From positions 1 to 64,000 of the forward strand of contig CAMQYY010000001.1 in the NCBI GenBank assembly GCA_947039515.1: 64,000 nt of DNA. The letters run 5' to 3'. The DNA comes from an uncultured Ureaplasma sp. Lineage in GTDB: Bacteria > Bacillota_I > Bacilli_A > Mycoplasmatales > Mycoplasmoidaceae. This document shows, piece after piece, positions 10,121-21,125 of the stretch (position 1 is its first letter; every line of letters begins with the position of its first letter). Below the pieces are notes generated by a model. The model was not told where the DNA came from, did not search any database, and saw only the letters and a program-made list of their open reading frames with translations. The position numbers and the translations under genes were made by a program.

Positions 10121-12457
10121 ATGATAATACCTTTAACAAATGAACAAATTAATATAAAAATATCTCAAACTGAAGATTATTGTATTTTTAGTAATGAACT
10201 TAATAAAAGAATTAATGATTGGAAGTCTGAAAAAAAACATCCTAAAAAATCAATTATGTCAGGTTTTTTAGATTCTAATCCAAATCATTTTTATTTATGA
10301 GGAAAATCAGGTTCTGGCAAAACTGTATATCTAGAAATATGAAAAAATAATAAAGACAATATTAAAGAAATTAAAAAATTATCAGAAATCGAAAATGAAG
10401 GCATTTATATATTTGACGGTGTTAATGAATCATCAAATTTCTCAGAAGAAGAATTAGAAAAAAAATTAAATAATAAAAAAATTTTTATTATTTATGCAGG
10501 ATGATATTCATCAAAAAAAAATTTTGGTCATAATATTAATCCTTCTGAAGAAATTATTAGGTTAAGTGGATGGGATAGATTTAAGGAATTTTATGAAATT
10601 AATGAATATTTTTCAATTCGTGAAAAATATTTAATGTGTTCAATAGAAAATTTTAATAAAATAAAGAAAAAAGAAAAACACTCATTAATTTGAAAGGCAT
10701 TTGAAAACATAATGACTTCTGAATATTTAAATTATTATAAAGAAATAATAATAAAAAATCCGATATCAATAAAATGAGAATCAAATGCTGAATTTGAATA
10801 TTTATTAAAAAAAAATATAATTCAATGAAATGATGAAAATGGTAAATTTATATATTCTCATCCTAATATTGTTGCTCATTTGTATCTTAGAAATCATGTT
10901 GAAGAAATTAAAAATTTATCTTTTGAATTAAATACTACTATTGACTTAATAAAAGAAAATCCAACACAATTTATTTATTGGTGATTACAAGTTAAAAAAG
11001 ATGGTGATATATTTTATTTTTTTAAAAAAAATAAAATATCAATATCAGTTGAAGATCATCAATTAATTGATGAAAAGTTAGATGATGATGAAATTTTATA
11101 CTCAAAATTAACTTTTAATGCTTTAAAAATATTATCGAATAAAGAAAAATATCAAAGAATTTATATTGAATATCTTCAAGAAAATATAGATACAAATAAA
11201 ATTTTAAATAGTAATGATTTATATGAAAAGGATATAGCATATTTTGTATATTCAATTATAAGTCCAATTAGAAATGGTGGTGATGATTTATACCCTTCTA
11301 TAATGAATTCTATGAAAAAATCAGGATTTGAGAAAAAAATAAAATGATCAAATAAAAATTATAGACATAGAATGCTTAATTACATTTTAGGACGTTATAT
11401 TCAAGGATATATAGATAATAATTTTTCCTCTTTAGATGTTTCAGAACTTCATGATATTATTTTTTGTAATTGAGATCATAATAATCATTTTCAATTTTAT
11501 GATTTTGTAAATAAATATTGAGAGGAAATTGAAAAAAAATCTTTAAAAAGAGAAGCAGAATATTTTGATGGTGTTTTAAATTGCGGAAAAGGAAGAACAT
11601 CAATTTTAGGAGCTTCTCGTAAATATAAAAATTTTGATAAAAGATTTAATACATCAAGAAATGCTTCTGGATTAGGTATTTTTTCAAATGGTCATAAGAG
11701 TATTAATTACTCAATGTATTTAAAATTTGAAGATGAAAAAAATAAAATTGAAATTGAAGAAATGAAAATATATTATGAAAAACAATATGGTATAGGAACA
11801 TTTTATTCTGGAAAAGATATATCTGATATTTTTCAAAAATTTATGATTCTTCTTTTAAATAGATATATCTATCATTTTAAAAATGAGCCTGTTTATATAG
11901 ATAAATTTGATTATAATATAAAAACCTTGCCAAAAGAATTACAACAGATATTTATTGAAAATAAAATTGAAAAAATATATTCTGAAATAAAAATATACCT
12001 CTCAGAAAACAAAAATTTAATTAGTCTTGAATGAGATATTGATAAAATAATAAGCAAAAATAAATCAAATTATATTTGAATAAGAAATCATGAATCTTAT
12101 TCTATTTATGACAACAATGCTCCTAAAAATTCAATACTTCAAGCTCAAGATATATATGATTCAAGTGGTACAAAATATACAATTAAAGATGGACAAACAA
12201 TTATTTTATCAAATCAAAAAAAATTTGATAAATTTATTATTTCATATAAATTAGAAGATCAAAATAAAGAGAGAGATTATGATGCTTCTTTTATTATAGA
12301 TTTTAATAATAAAGATGAAAAGTTAGAAACTATAGAATATGAAGATATAACCTCTTGACATATATCTGATGAAGAAATAGTTGAAAGAGAATATGAAAAA
12401 CATGAAGATGAATTATTGAATATTATAAAAATTACTGATTCTCTTGATAATTTTTAA
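10121..12457 (+). CDS. Large STAND-like P-loop ATPase, unknown function
   Basis: 778 aa in one frame (many UGA-Trp). Near the N-terminus FYLWGKSGSGKTVYL is a Walker A, followed at about residue 105 by GIYIFDGVNE, a Walker B of the hhhhDGxxE kind seen in NACHT/STAND NTPases. The remaining 600 residues show no motif that I recognise and may act as sensor or effector. A TATAAT at 10072-10077 and AAGGA at 10109 precede the ATG. The last 26 nt overlap the end of the convergent transporter gene. STAND ATPases are common in bacterial antiphage systems; that role is inferred here from type and setting. Confidence 0.7.
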
Positions 12458-14279
12458 TAAATTCACTCAAATATTGATTTTTTTCTAAAATAATGGGTTT
12501 TATATTAAAATCTTTTGCTTGATTATATGAATATTCAAAAGAACTTTCAGCCATTTCTTTTGTTAATGTTATTTCTCCTTCTGATTTTCTTTTATTTCAT
12601 TCTTCTGCATAAGATTCTGGGTCCCTAAGAATATAATTAATATTATGTCCATCAAGTATTAAAGAATCTATTTTTTCAATAAGTTCATTAGGTAAAATAG
12701 AAAAGAAAATATATTCATAATCTGATTTTATTAATTTCTTAAAAGAAATATTTATTAATTTTCTAGCAAGTTTTGGATCTTCTTTAAAAGAATTTCATTT
12801 TTCTTTATTTAATTCTGAATTTAAAGAATAAATACATTCTGAATCAAAAACATTATTATTTTGAGAAAAATATGTTTTACCAACAGTTGGCATTCCAAAA
12901 TATATATTTTTTACTTTTTTACTTTTAGGTTTTATAATAAAATTAATTTTTGTTCTTGTTATTATTATAAAAATAACAGTATTGATAATAAAACCAATTA
13001 ATAATGTCATTCCGAACATTATTGCAATTTGCATAACATCAGGTACTCAAATATTAGACATTAAAGCTGAAAAATAAGGAATATAAACTAAAATATTAAC
13101 TAGTATTGATTGATATAATGTAATATCACTTCTTCCTCAACCAATAATCATCGAGTTAATAATATTGTTTAAAGCAAAACAAATATAAAATGGCAATAAT
13201 ACTAGTACTATATTTGTTACTAAATCACTATTTTTAACATTTAAGATATTATGGATAAATAATTCATATGTTGGAATTGTAACTAGTCAAATTAAAATTA
13301 TTCCTAATGTAACTAAACCATAAATAAAAAGATATTTCATTAAATTATTTTTAGTTCCATCTCCTTCACTTTTTATTACATTACTTAGAGCAATAACAGG
13401 TAAAAGCATTCAAGTTCAAATAAAACCATTAGCTAATCAATAATCTCCAGCAGCACTTATTCCATTTAAAATTTTAAGAACCATAAATACAAAGAATAGA
13501 TTTCTTATTAATGATTCTAATCCTGAAAAAAAACCAATTTTTCAATAACTATAAGCTCATTCAAAATTTAAACCTTTCAAGTTTCATAGTTTTATTCTTA
13601 TTTTTAAAAATAAGAATATTATTAAAATTGATAATAAAATATTTGTTATTATATTTGAAATTCCAATTCCTTCTATAGATAATTTAAGCGAAAAAGTTAA
13701 GTTACTTATAAAAAAAGTATCAAAAAAAATAATTAAAATTGCTTGTGCCAAAAATATTAATCCTACAATAAGATGTTTTTTTAAAATAATAAAAATAACA
13801 ATTGAATATTGAACTATTGAGAAGAAAAATAAACTTGTTGTTTCTAGATACATATAACTTAAGCTTCTATTTAATAGATTAGGATCACTAATCATTAAAC
13901 TGGCTAATCAATTAAGAGAAACAAAAACAATTATTGTATAAATTAAATAAATTCCTATGTTGATTAATAAGCCAGATTTAATACGATTATCTGAAATTAA
14001 TTTGATATCTTTTCTTCTAGAAATTAAAAAAAATAAAGGTACTAAGATAGCTTCATTAATAATTTCATAAAAAATATTAAGTCATTGAATTTGAGCAGCA
14101 ATACTATATGCATAAGGATCATCCATTTCTCCTAATCAAAAAATTCTAGTTGTGGAATAAATTGCTGGTATTAAAGATGTTAATATTAGTATAAGAAAAA
14201 GTTTTCAATTAAATAATTTAAAAGATTCTTTAAATCAATCTTTAGATATTTTCCTTTCAATAGATAAATTATTTATTAT
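12432..14279 (-). CDS. MATE-like multi-pass transporter with a C-terminal P-loop domain
   Basis: 615 aa. Roughly the first 430 residues form about 12 hydrophobic segments with MATE/flippase-like features (LTSLIPAIYSTTRIFWLGE near the start; ISAAGDYWLANGFIWTW later). After a basic linker (KPKSKKVKN) comes a soluble P-loop domain: IYFGMPTVGKTYFS (Walker A, GxxxxGKT), FDSECIYSLN, and IFFSILPNELIEKI like the strand-2/3 region of small P-loop kinases. No ATG is available at the N-terminus; the best start is ATA at 14279, six bases after AGAGG, otherwise ATT at 14261. It converges on the STAND gene with a 26-nt overlap. I know of no family with this fusion. Confidence 0.75.
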
Positions 14280-14311
14280 TTTAAACCTCTTTTATTAAAA
14301 AATATTGATTG

Positions 14312-14344
14312 AAAAACCCTTTCTTTTTCAAGAAAGGGTTTTTT
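14312..14344. terminator. Strong hairpin in the divergent gap
   Basis: Arms AAAAACCCTTTCTT and AAGAAAGGGTTTTT with a TTTC loop; T-runs on both strands. It lies between two divergent starts (14279 and 14428), where an ordinary terminator is not expected. On the minus strand it ends 33 nt before the transporter start codon, so it may be a leader attenuator, or a relic. Confidence 0.75.
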
Positions 14345-14427
14345 CAAAATTAAGAACATGGCCTAATTTTTTTTACATAAATAATTATAATATTTTTTTA
14401 TATAATATAAATATTATAATTATTTAT

Positions 14428-14763
14428 ATGAAAAAAGATAGTGTTTGAATAAAATGTTTTGGCCAAGAAGAGAATGGTGAAGATGCATTTGGTGTGATAG
14501 TTAATTATTATGAGTATCAAACTAAATCTGATAAATCTTGAACTATTGATCATATTTGACCTTTAAGTTTAGAAGGTTCTAATGATATCAGAAATTGTCA
14601 AGTTTTAGCTTATTCTTCTAATCAAAAAAAGAAAAATTTATTACAAGGTAAAATTAATAATTTTCCTTTTTCTGTAAAAAAAATTACTAAAGATAAGAAT
14701 AAAATAATTGGAAGAACAAAAATAAAAATTAATGGCGAGTGATATTGAGCTTATAATGAGTAA
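14428..14763 (+). CDS. HNH endonuclease
   Basis: 111 aa. WTIDHIWPLSLEGSNDIRN and VLAYSSNQKKKNLL reproduce the HNH finger (D-H-I-x-P...G-x-N-D...N-x-Q...N-x-x-K). No accessory domain; a basic C-terminal part follows. It ends in the sequence ATGAGTAA, overlapping the start of the HEPN-like gene by 8 nt, so the two are translationally coupled. The pair stands just upstream of the CRISPR locus. A restriction or abortive role is inferred, not shown. Confidence 0.72.
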
Positions 14764-15373
14764 TTTTGATATTAATGAAAAAAAATTGAATAAAACAATT
14801 AGGAAATTAGTAGATAAAAAAATTTTATTAGTAAGAACTTGTTTAAATTTAGAATATCTTCTTGATTTAAAGATAGTTTATTTTTTTAATAATAAATTTA
14901 ATAAAAAAATAAATATTCAATTTGAAGAATTTTGATCTATTTTTGATAGAAGGGTTAACTTAGAAGAAGTTTTTAATGAAAATTTTAGAGAAAAAATAAT
15001 TAAAAATAAGGAATTTATTATTGTTGAAGAATTAACAAATTTAAGTTTTTATGAAAAAATATTGATAGTAAAAAATATTTATACTTCTGATTTAGATGAA
15101 TTATTTAGTGAATTTACTAATAAAAATGTTAATACTTATCTACTTATTGATTTTTTTGATAAGATGAGGAAAGTTAGAAATAAAGCTTGTCATACTTCAT
15201 CAATATCAAAAGAAAATTTTGATTCCTATTTTTTACCAATTAATAACAATATAAAAATAAAATATAAATATTCAGAAAATTCAAAATTAAATACATGCAT
15301 TTATTTATTATATACAATTGATTCAAAATTCTCAATAAATTTTAAATTGGAAGATTTCAAAAAAATATTTTAA
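14756..15373 (+). CDS. HEPN-domain protein (Abi-like)
   Basis: 205 aa from ATG 14756 (an in-frame ATG at 14732 would add 8 residues inside the HNH gene). DKMRKVRNKACHTSS contains an R-N-x3-H motif of HEPN RNases and is similar in setting to Abi-type proteins. The rest is helical and charged. Coupling to an HNH nuclease gives a candidate two-gene system. Function not established. Confidence 0.6.
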
Positions 15374-15474
15374 AAAAGAGAGCGAAAATTATAGCAAATT
15401 TACTCAATTAATTGATTTAATATAAAAGTCTAAATTATATAAAAAAATTAATTATTATCTTTTATTATTTATTT

Positions 15475-15503
15475 TTGATTTTCAAAAACTATTATTATAT
15501 AAT
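15475..15503 (+). promoter_or_regulatory. tracrRNA promoter
   Basis: TTGATT (15475-15480), 17-bp spacer, TATAAT (15498-15503). Predicted start at about 15510-15511, where the first stem of the tracrRNA begins. The remaining part of 15374-15474 holds no gene. Confidence 0.75.
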
Positions 15504-15510
15504 TATAAGA

Positions 15511-15625
15511 GTTAGAACTTATAGCTTGAGTTCTAACAAAAATTTTTAGCTTGATTAAGAATCTGAAAAATTAAAAATAAGGGTTTATCCCGTAAGTGCC
15601 TGTCTGAAATAAGATAGGTTTTTTT
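15511..15625 (+). ncRNA. tracrRNA of the type II-A CRISPR system
   Basis: Bases 15543-15566 are complementary to the 3' two thirds of the CRISPR repeat, and 15570-15579 (ATTAAAAATA) pairs with its first nine bases, leaving a small bulge as in known crRNA:tracrRNA duplexes. Downstream are a GGG-TTTA-TCCC nexus-like hairpin (15581-15591) and a CCTGTC/GATAGG hairpin followed by seven T (15599-15625), the terminator. Upstream, a perfect 9-bp stem (15511-15519 / 15529-15537) exposes TATAGCTTG in its loop. Complementarity shows that the array is read left to right, on the same strand as this RNA. It acts with Cas9 in crRNA maturation and cleavage. Confidence 0.92.
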
Positions 15626-15682
15626 ATTGGATATTTTCTTTATTTTATAAAAATAATGATGAAAATAAAGGAATAAATTAAA

Positions 15683-16576
15683 ATGGGTTGAAAGATAATA
15701 GATATTGAAAAAGAATGTTATTTAAAAATTTTTTTAGATAATTTAATTGTTATTAGAGATAAAAAAATATCAATTCCAATTACTGATATTGATACTATTA
15801 TTATTTGTAATAATAGAATCAATATTTCTGTTAATTTATTAAATGAATTATGTAGCAAAGGTGTTAATATTATTTTTTGTAATGATAAATTCATTCCCAA
15901 ATCATGTGTAGTTGGATTTAATGTAAAAAAACAAAGTCATAAAATTTTCTTAAATCAATTAAAATGAACAGATGACTTTAAATTTCAATGTTGAAAAATA
16001 ATTTTAATTAAAAAGATTTTAAATCAAATAAATTTTTTAAAAAAATATGGTTTAGATACTAATAATTGAGAACAAATCTTAGAATCTAAAGATATTGTTA
16101 ATGATAATACAGAAAGTCAAGTTGCAAATTTATTTTTTCATAGTTTATATGGTAGTCAATTCAATCGTGACTTAGATTGTGAAATTAATTATATTTTAAA
16201 TTTTGGTTATACTGTTTTAACATCAATGGTAACTAGAAGTATTATTAAAAAAGGGTTAAATCAGCATATTTCTTTTTTTCATGGAAGTGAATATTCACAA
16301 TTCCCTTTAGCTTATGACATAGTTGAACCATTTAGAATTATTGTTGATTTTTTTGTTAAAGAATTATTTGATAAAAAATATATTAGTATGAAAGATGTAT
16401 TTTTATCAAAACAAACTAAAGAATGTTTTTTAGATTATATAGCTAACTTTAAAATTATGATTGATGATAAATATCAATATTTAAATAATGCTATTGATAT
16501 TTATGTAGATTGAATTATTAAAGATGAATTGAAATTACATGATTTTAAAATAAACTTAGATGGAGAAATTATCTAA
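15683..16576 (+). CDS. cas1: CRISPR-associated integrase Cas1 (type II)
   Basis: 297 aa, usual size for type II Cas1. DNTESQVANLFFHSLYG carries the first metal-binding Glu; GLNQHISFFHG holds the His; and QFPLAYDIVEPFR carries the final Asp/Glu of the conserved helix. It integrates new spacers as a complex with Cas2. Starts at ATG 15683 behind AAAGGAATAAATTAAA. cas2 begins at the very end of cas1. First protein gene after tracrRNA; cas9 is not upstream as it would be in a standard II-A operon. Confidence 0.95.
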
Positions 16577-16577
16577 A

Positions 16578-16907
16578 ATGAGGAGCACTTATACATATAT
16601 GAGAATATTATTATTTTATGATTTACCCTTTGATAATAAAGCTGATACTAAACAATATACAAAATTTAGAAATAACCTTTTAAAACTTGGTTATACGTTA
16701 ATTCAATATTCAGTATATTCAAGAGTAGTTCAAACTAAATCAATGGTTGAACAACATATTAATAAAGTAAAGAAAATTTTACCTATTAATGGATCTGTTA
16801 GAGCTATTGTCTTAACAGAAAGACAATATAATGATATGTATATATTACGTGGAGAAGTTTTAGATAATGAAATTATTAATGATTGTAAAAGATATCGAAA
16901 AATATAA
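16578..16907 (+). CDS. cas2: CRISPR-associated protein Cas2
   Basis: 109 aa from ATG 16578 (MRSTYTYMRILLFYDLP), chosen because Cas2 proteins begin just before the MRxLLxFDLP strand and GGAG lies upstream; an in-frame ATG at 16560 overlapping cas1 is an alternative. Ferredoxin-like fold features: FYDLPFDN with the Asp, FRNNLLKLGYTLIQYSVYSR and VRAIVLTERQYNDMYIL. Structural partner of Cas1 in spacer acquisition. Confidence 0.95.
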   Translation: MRSTYTYMRILLFYDLPFDNKADTKQYTKFRNNLLKLGYTLIQYSVYSRVVQTKSMVEQHINKVKKILPINGSVRAIVLTERQYNDMYILRGEVLDNEIINDCKRYRKI

Positions 16908-16910
16908 ATT

Positions 16911-17630
16911 ATGAATAAAATAAATTTTAACTATTTTAATGAAGAAGAAATTGAAACTATTATTGAAAAATCAAAAATAAAAACAATGGACTATGCAACT
17001 ACTATTTCATTTAATTATTTAGATAACTACTATAATTTTGATTATCTTGGTATTAAAATAATAAAAAATGTTAATACAAATAAGTTAATAAGATCATTAT
17101 TAAATGATTATGAAATTAATAGCAATATCTCAATTAATAATCATCACGTTAAAAACAAAGATATTATAATCATTTCTCCATTTACTAAAATTAATGATAT
17201 TTTATCTTCTAAAACAAATGGTAATCTACATAATTTCTTAAAAGATGAGAAAGTTATTGATAGTAATTCAATCATTGAAAAAGCTATTACTAATGAATTT
17301 AACAAATTTACAATGATTGATGAACTAACTGATCTCAATTTATCAAAAGTAGATTTAATTAATTATTTAGATATAAATGATAATTTTGTTTCTGAAAAGA
17401 ATATTAAATTAATATTGAATATCTTAAAGAATACAACAAGTAAGAAACTTATCATTTTTAATGATGTTGAATATATTAAAATATCAGAACTAGATGAATA
17501 TATTTCATTTTTTAATTTTTTGTATGTTGTTAATGAATATGAAGAAAATTATAAAAATTTAATCGATTATAAATATTTCTTAATATTAGTTAAAAATAAT
17601 TTAATGTATGATCTTTTTTCTAAAAAATAG
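16911..17630 (+). CDS. csn2: Csn2-type protein, type II-A adaptation factor
   Basis: 239 aa, starting 4 nt after cas2. The second half follows Csn2 order: FNKFTMIDELTDLNLSKVDL, ILKNTTSKKLIIFNDVEYI, SELDEYISFFNFLYVV and DYKYFLILVKN, similar to the end of streptococcal Csn2. Csn2 forms a ring on DNA ends and is needed for spacer acquisition. Its presence assigns the locus to subtype II-A. No Walker A is evident, as expected for Csn2. Confidence 0.85.
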   Translation: MNKINFNYFNEEEIETIIEKSKIKTMDYATTISFNYLDNYYNFDYLGIKIIKNVNTNKLIRSLLNDYEINSNISINNHHVKNKDIIIISPFTKINDILSSKTNGNLHNFLKDEKVIDSNSIIEKAITNEFNKFTMIDELTDLNLSKVDLINYLDINDNFVSEKNIKLILNILKNTTSKKLIIFNDVEYIKISELDEYISFFNFLYVVNEYEENYKNLIDYKYFLILVKNNLMYDLFSKK

Positions 17631-17704
17631 ATAGAAAAATATGTTAAAATATAGTACTTTTAGCTTTATTTTGAAGAAGAAAAATTAAAAATTTCGAATT
17701 TTGG
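17631..17704 (+). promoter_or_regulatory. CRISPR leader
   Basis: 74-bp AT-rich stretch between the csn2 stop and the first repeat. Perfect repeats adjoin it and degenerate repeats are at the far end, which identifies this side as the leader and acquisition end. It contains TATAGT at 17651-17656 as a possible -10 element. Confidence 0.6.
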
Positions 17705-20700
17705 GTTTTTAATAAGTCAGATTCTTAATCAAGCTAAAACTATATATATAAAGAGTATTATAAAGGTATAGTTTTTAATAAGTCAGATTCTTAATCAAGC
17801 TAAAACATGAAAGGGCTAAATTAAAATGGGCAGAATGTTTTTAATAAGTCAGATTCTTAATCAAGCTAAAACAAATAATATATAAATATAGTAAGCAAAT
17901 GAGTTTTTAATAAGTCAGATTCTTAATCAAGCTAAAACCTAAAAATTGTTTACTATCTTTTAAACAGTGTTTTTAATAAGTCAGATTCTTAATCAAGCTA
18001 AAACTAGATTTGTTAATGTATTAAATCCAGCACAGTTTTTAATAAGTCAGATTCTTAATCAAGCTAAAACATTTAATAAAAAATATATTAATACTTCTGA
18101 GTTTTTAATAAGTCAGATTCTTAATCAAGCTAAAACTTTCCTTTAAGTTAAATACTTATATTATAAGTTTTTAATAAGTCAGATTCTTAATCAAGCTAAA
18201 ACTCTAGAAACCACAACTTTAAAGGTGCTAGGTTTTTAATAAGTCAGATTCTTAATCAAGCTAAAACAACGAAATAGACGCATATATTCAATATGATGTT
18301 TTTAATAAGTCAGATTCTTAATCAAGCTAAAACGGAAAAGAAAAGGTATTTATGGATTTTAATGTTTTTAATAAGTCAGATTCTTAATCAAGCTAAAACC
18401 GTCCTTATCTTCGGACCTTGTTCCACATAGTTTTTAATAAGTCAGATTCTTAATCAAGCTAAAACTCATATTCTGTTAGAATCTAATGTAATATTGTTTT
18501 TAATAAGTCAGATTCTTAATCAAGCTAAAACTATTTTAATTTTATCTTTTGATAATTCAACGTTTTTAATAAGTCAGATTCTTAATCAAGCTAAAACTAA
18601 TTGGATATGTTGCTAGCATATCAACATGTTTTTAATAAGTCAGATTCTTAATCAAGCTAAAACATAATACATTTACAGGAGAAAATACATTTAGTTTTTA
18701 ATAAGTCAGATTCTTAATCAAGCTAAAACAAATGTGCTTAATGTAAATTCTCTATATTCGTTTTTAATAAGTCAGATTCTTAATCAAGCTAAAACTATAT
18801 CTATGATATACCAACATAGCTCCACGTTTTTAATAAGTCAGATTCTTAATCAAGCTAAAACTTAAGGTTAGTAATACAATAATGTATATGTGTTTTTAAT
18901 AAGTCAGATTCTTAATCAAGCTAAAACATTAAAAAAGATTTACAATTTTTGATTAAAGTTTTTAATAAGTCAGATTCTTAATCAAGCTAAAACATCTAGA
19001 AACCACAACTCTAAAGGTGCTAGGTTTTTAATAAGTCAGATTCTTAATCAAGCTAAAACATTTTAAATTTGATTTTGATCCTTGCACTAGTTTTTAATAA
19101 GTCAGATTCTTAATCAAGCTAAAACACCGATGCTCTTCATCCCTAAAGCTTTACCGTTTTTAATAAGTCAGATTCTTAATCAAGCTAAAACAATAAAATT
19201 AAATATCTTTTAGGTAATAGCGTTTTTAATAAGTCAGATTCTTAATCAAGCTAAAACGAACTATTTTATTACCAGATTATTCAAGTGTTTTTAATAAGTC
19301 AGATTCTTAATCAAGCTAAAACAAATAAAAATTTATTTACAGAGGATGATATGTTTTTAATAAGTCAGATTCTTAATCAAGCTAAAACTATGTGTATCAG
19401 TCATAATCTCGTCATATCGTTTTTAATAAGTCAGATTCTTAATCAAGCTAAAACTAGCGAACTTAAATACAAAATATCGCAATTGTTTTTAATAAGTCAG
19501 ATTCTTAATCAAGCTAAAACTTAAAAACATTCAGCCCTGCTATTGAATTAGTTTTTAATAAGTCAGATTCTTAATCAAGCTAAAACCTATTGTCTCCATT
19601 TTAAAATATCTTAATCGTTTTTAATAAATCAGATTCTTAATCAAGCTAAAACTGTTATTAGAAATAAATTTTGTTGTTCCACGTTTTTAATAAGTCAGAT
19701 TCTTAATCAAGCTAAAACTATAGAAAGTATATTCAACTTTACCCCTAAGTTTTTAATAAGTCAGATTCTTAATCAAGCTAAAACATTCATAATGTATTTA
19801 TTGTTTATATGTTTTTAATAAGTCAGATTCTTAATCAAGCTAAAACGAACATCAATAAATTGTCTATGTCCCCTAAGTTTTTAATAAGTCAGATTCTTAA
19901 TCAAGCTAAAACATCTATAAATGAAAACTGAATTTGTATTAAGTTTTTAATAAGTCAGATTCTTAATCAAGCTAAAACGCCTCAACAACGAATATCGCAT
20001 TTAAACGAGTTTTTAATAAGTCAGATTCTTAATCAAGCTAAAACTTATGACGACCAAAAAGAGAAAGCGTTAATGTTTTTAATAAGTCAGATTCTTAATC
20101 AAGCTAAAACTTTAATCATTAATGATAAAAGAGATAAGAAGTTTTTAATAAGTCAGATTCTTAATCAAGCTAAAACTGTAGGACTTTATTTAGAGTTAGA
20201 AATAACGTTTTTAATAAGTCAGATTCTTAATCAAGCTAAAACAAATTTAACAACTGGAACAAGTAATTATATGTTTTTAATAAGTCAGATTCTTAATCAA
20301 GCTAAAACATTGTTGATACTTACCGAGTGAGTGATAATGTTTTTAATAAGTCAGATTCTTAATCAAGCTAAAACTATTTGATACATATTGTAAATATTCA
20401 CTGGGTTTTTAATAAGTCAGATTCTTAATCAAGCTAAAACTTTAGGTGTTCCTATTCCTATTCCGTTAAAGTTTTTAATAAGTCAGATTCTTAATCAAGC
20501 TAAAACCTTGAGTAAGGTATAAATATGAGTAATGTAGTTTTTAATAAGTCAGATTCTTAATCAAGCTAAAACGTTCATTTAATGAAAAGATTAAAAAAGA
20601 ATGTTTTTAATAAGTCAGATTCTTAATCAAGCTAAAACAACTCCCGGAAAATTCTCGTTAATATAATTGTTTTTAATAAGTCAGATTCTTAATCAAGCTA

Positions 20701-21099
20701 AAACGTTGAACGAATGAAGTTATTACCTGATGATGTTTTTAATAAGTCAGATTCTTAATCAAGCTAAAACTTTATATCCTTGTTCTTTTAAAACAACTAC
20801 GTTTTTAATAAGTCAGATTCTTAATCAAGCTAAAACTAGAATCACTTTAAAATGTCCTAAATGACTGTTTTTAATAAGTCAGATTCTTAATCAAGCTAAA
20901 ACTAATAAATATAATATTAATACTGACGTTATGTTTTTAATAAGTCGGATTCTTAATCAAGCTAAAACAGTCCATGAACTCTTATATCACTATGACTATT
21001 TTTTAATAAGTCAGATTCTTAATCAAGCTAAACTACATACTCTCTTGTTAATTATGTAATTACGTTTTTAATAAATCAGATTCTTAATCAAGCTAAAAT
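17705..21099 (+). CRISPR. CRISPR array, 52 repeats and 51 spacers
   Basis: 36-nt repeat beginning GTTTTTAATAAGTCAG and ending AATCAAGCTAAAAC, spacers nearly all 30 nt (period 66). Exceptions: 29-nt spacers before repeats 9 and 25, and before repeat 51 a 30-nt spacer followed by a damaged repeat; a 26-nt spacer before repeat 33. Variant repeats: number 30 (19617, G to A), 50 (20933, A to G), 51 (20999, first base T and one A lost) and 52 (21064, G to A and last C to T). Decay at the right end marks it as the old end. Transcription is left to right by tracrRNA complementarity. Spacers 8 and 20 are near-identical. Confidence 0.98.
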
Positions 21100-21125
21100 A
21101 TTGAAAAGTAAAAATGTAATTTATT

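Noticed and set aside
15511-15625. tracrRNA on the minus strand
   Set aside because: The terminator, nexus-like hairpin, promoter and bulged anti-repeat order fit only the plus strand.
19285-20330. Repetitive open frames coding FLISQILNQAKT units
   Set aside because: They are translations of the CRISPR repeats and spacers; no ribosome site or start logic.
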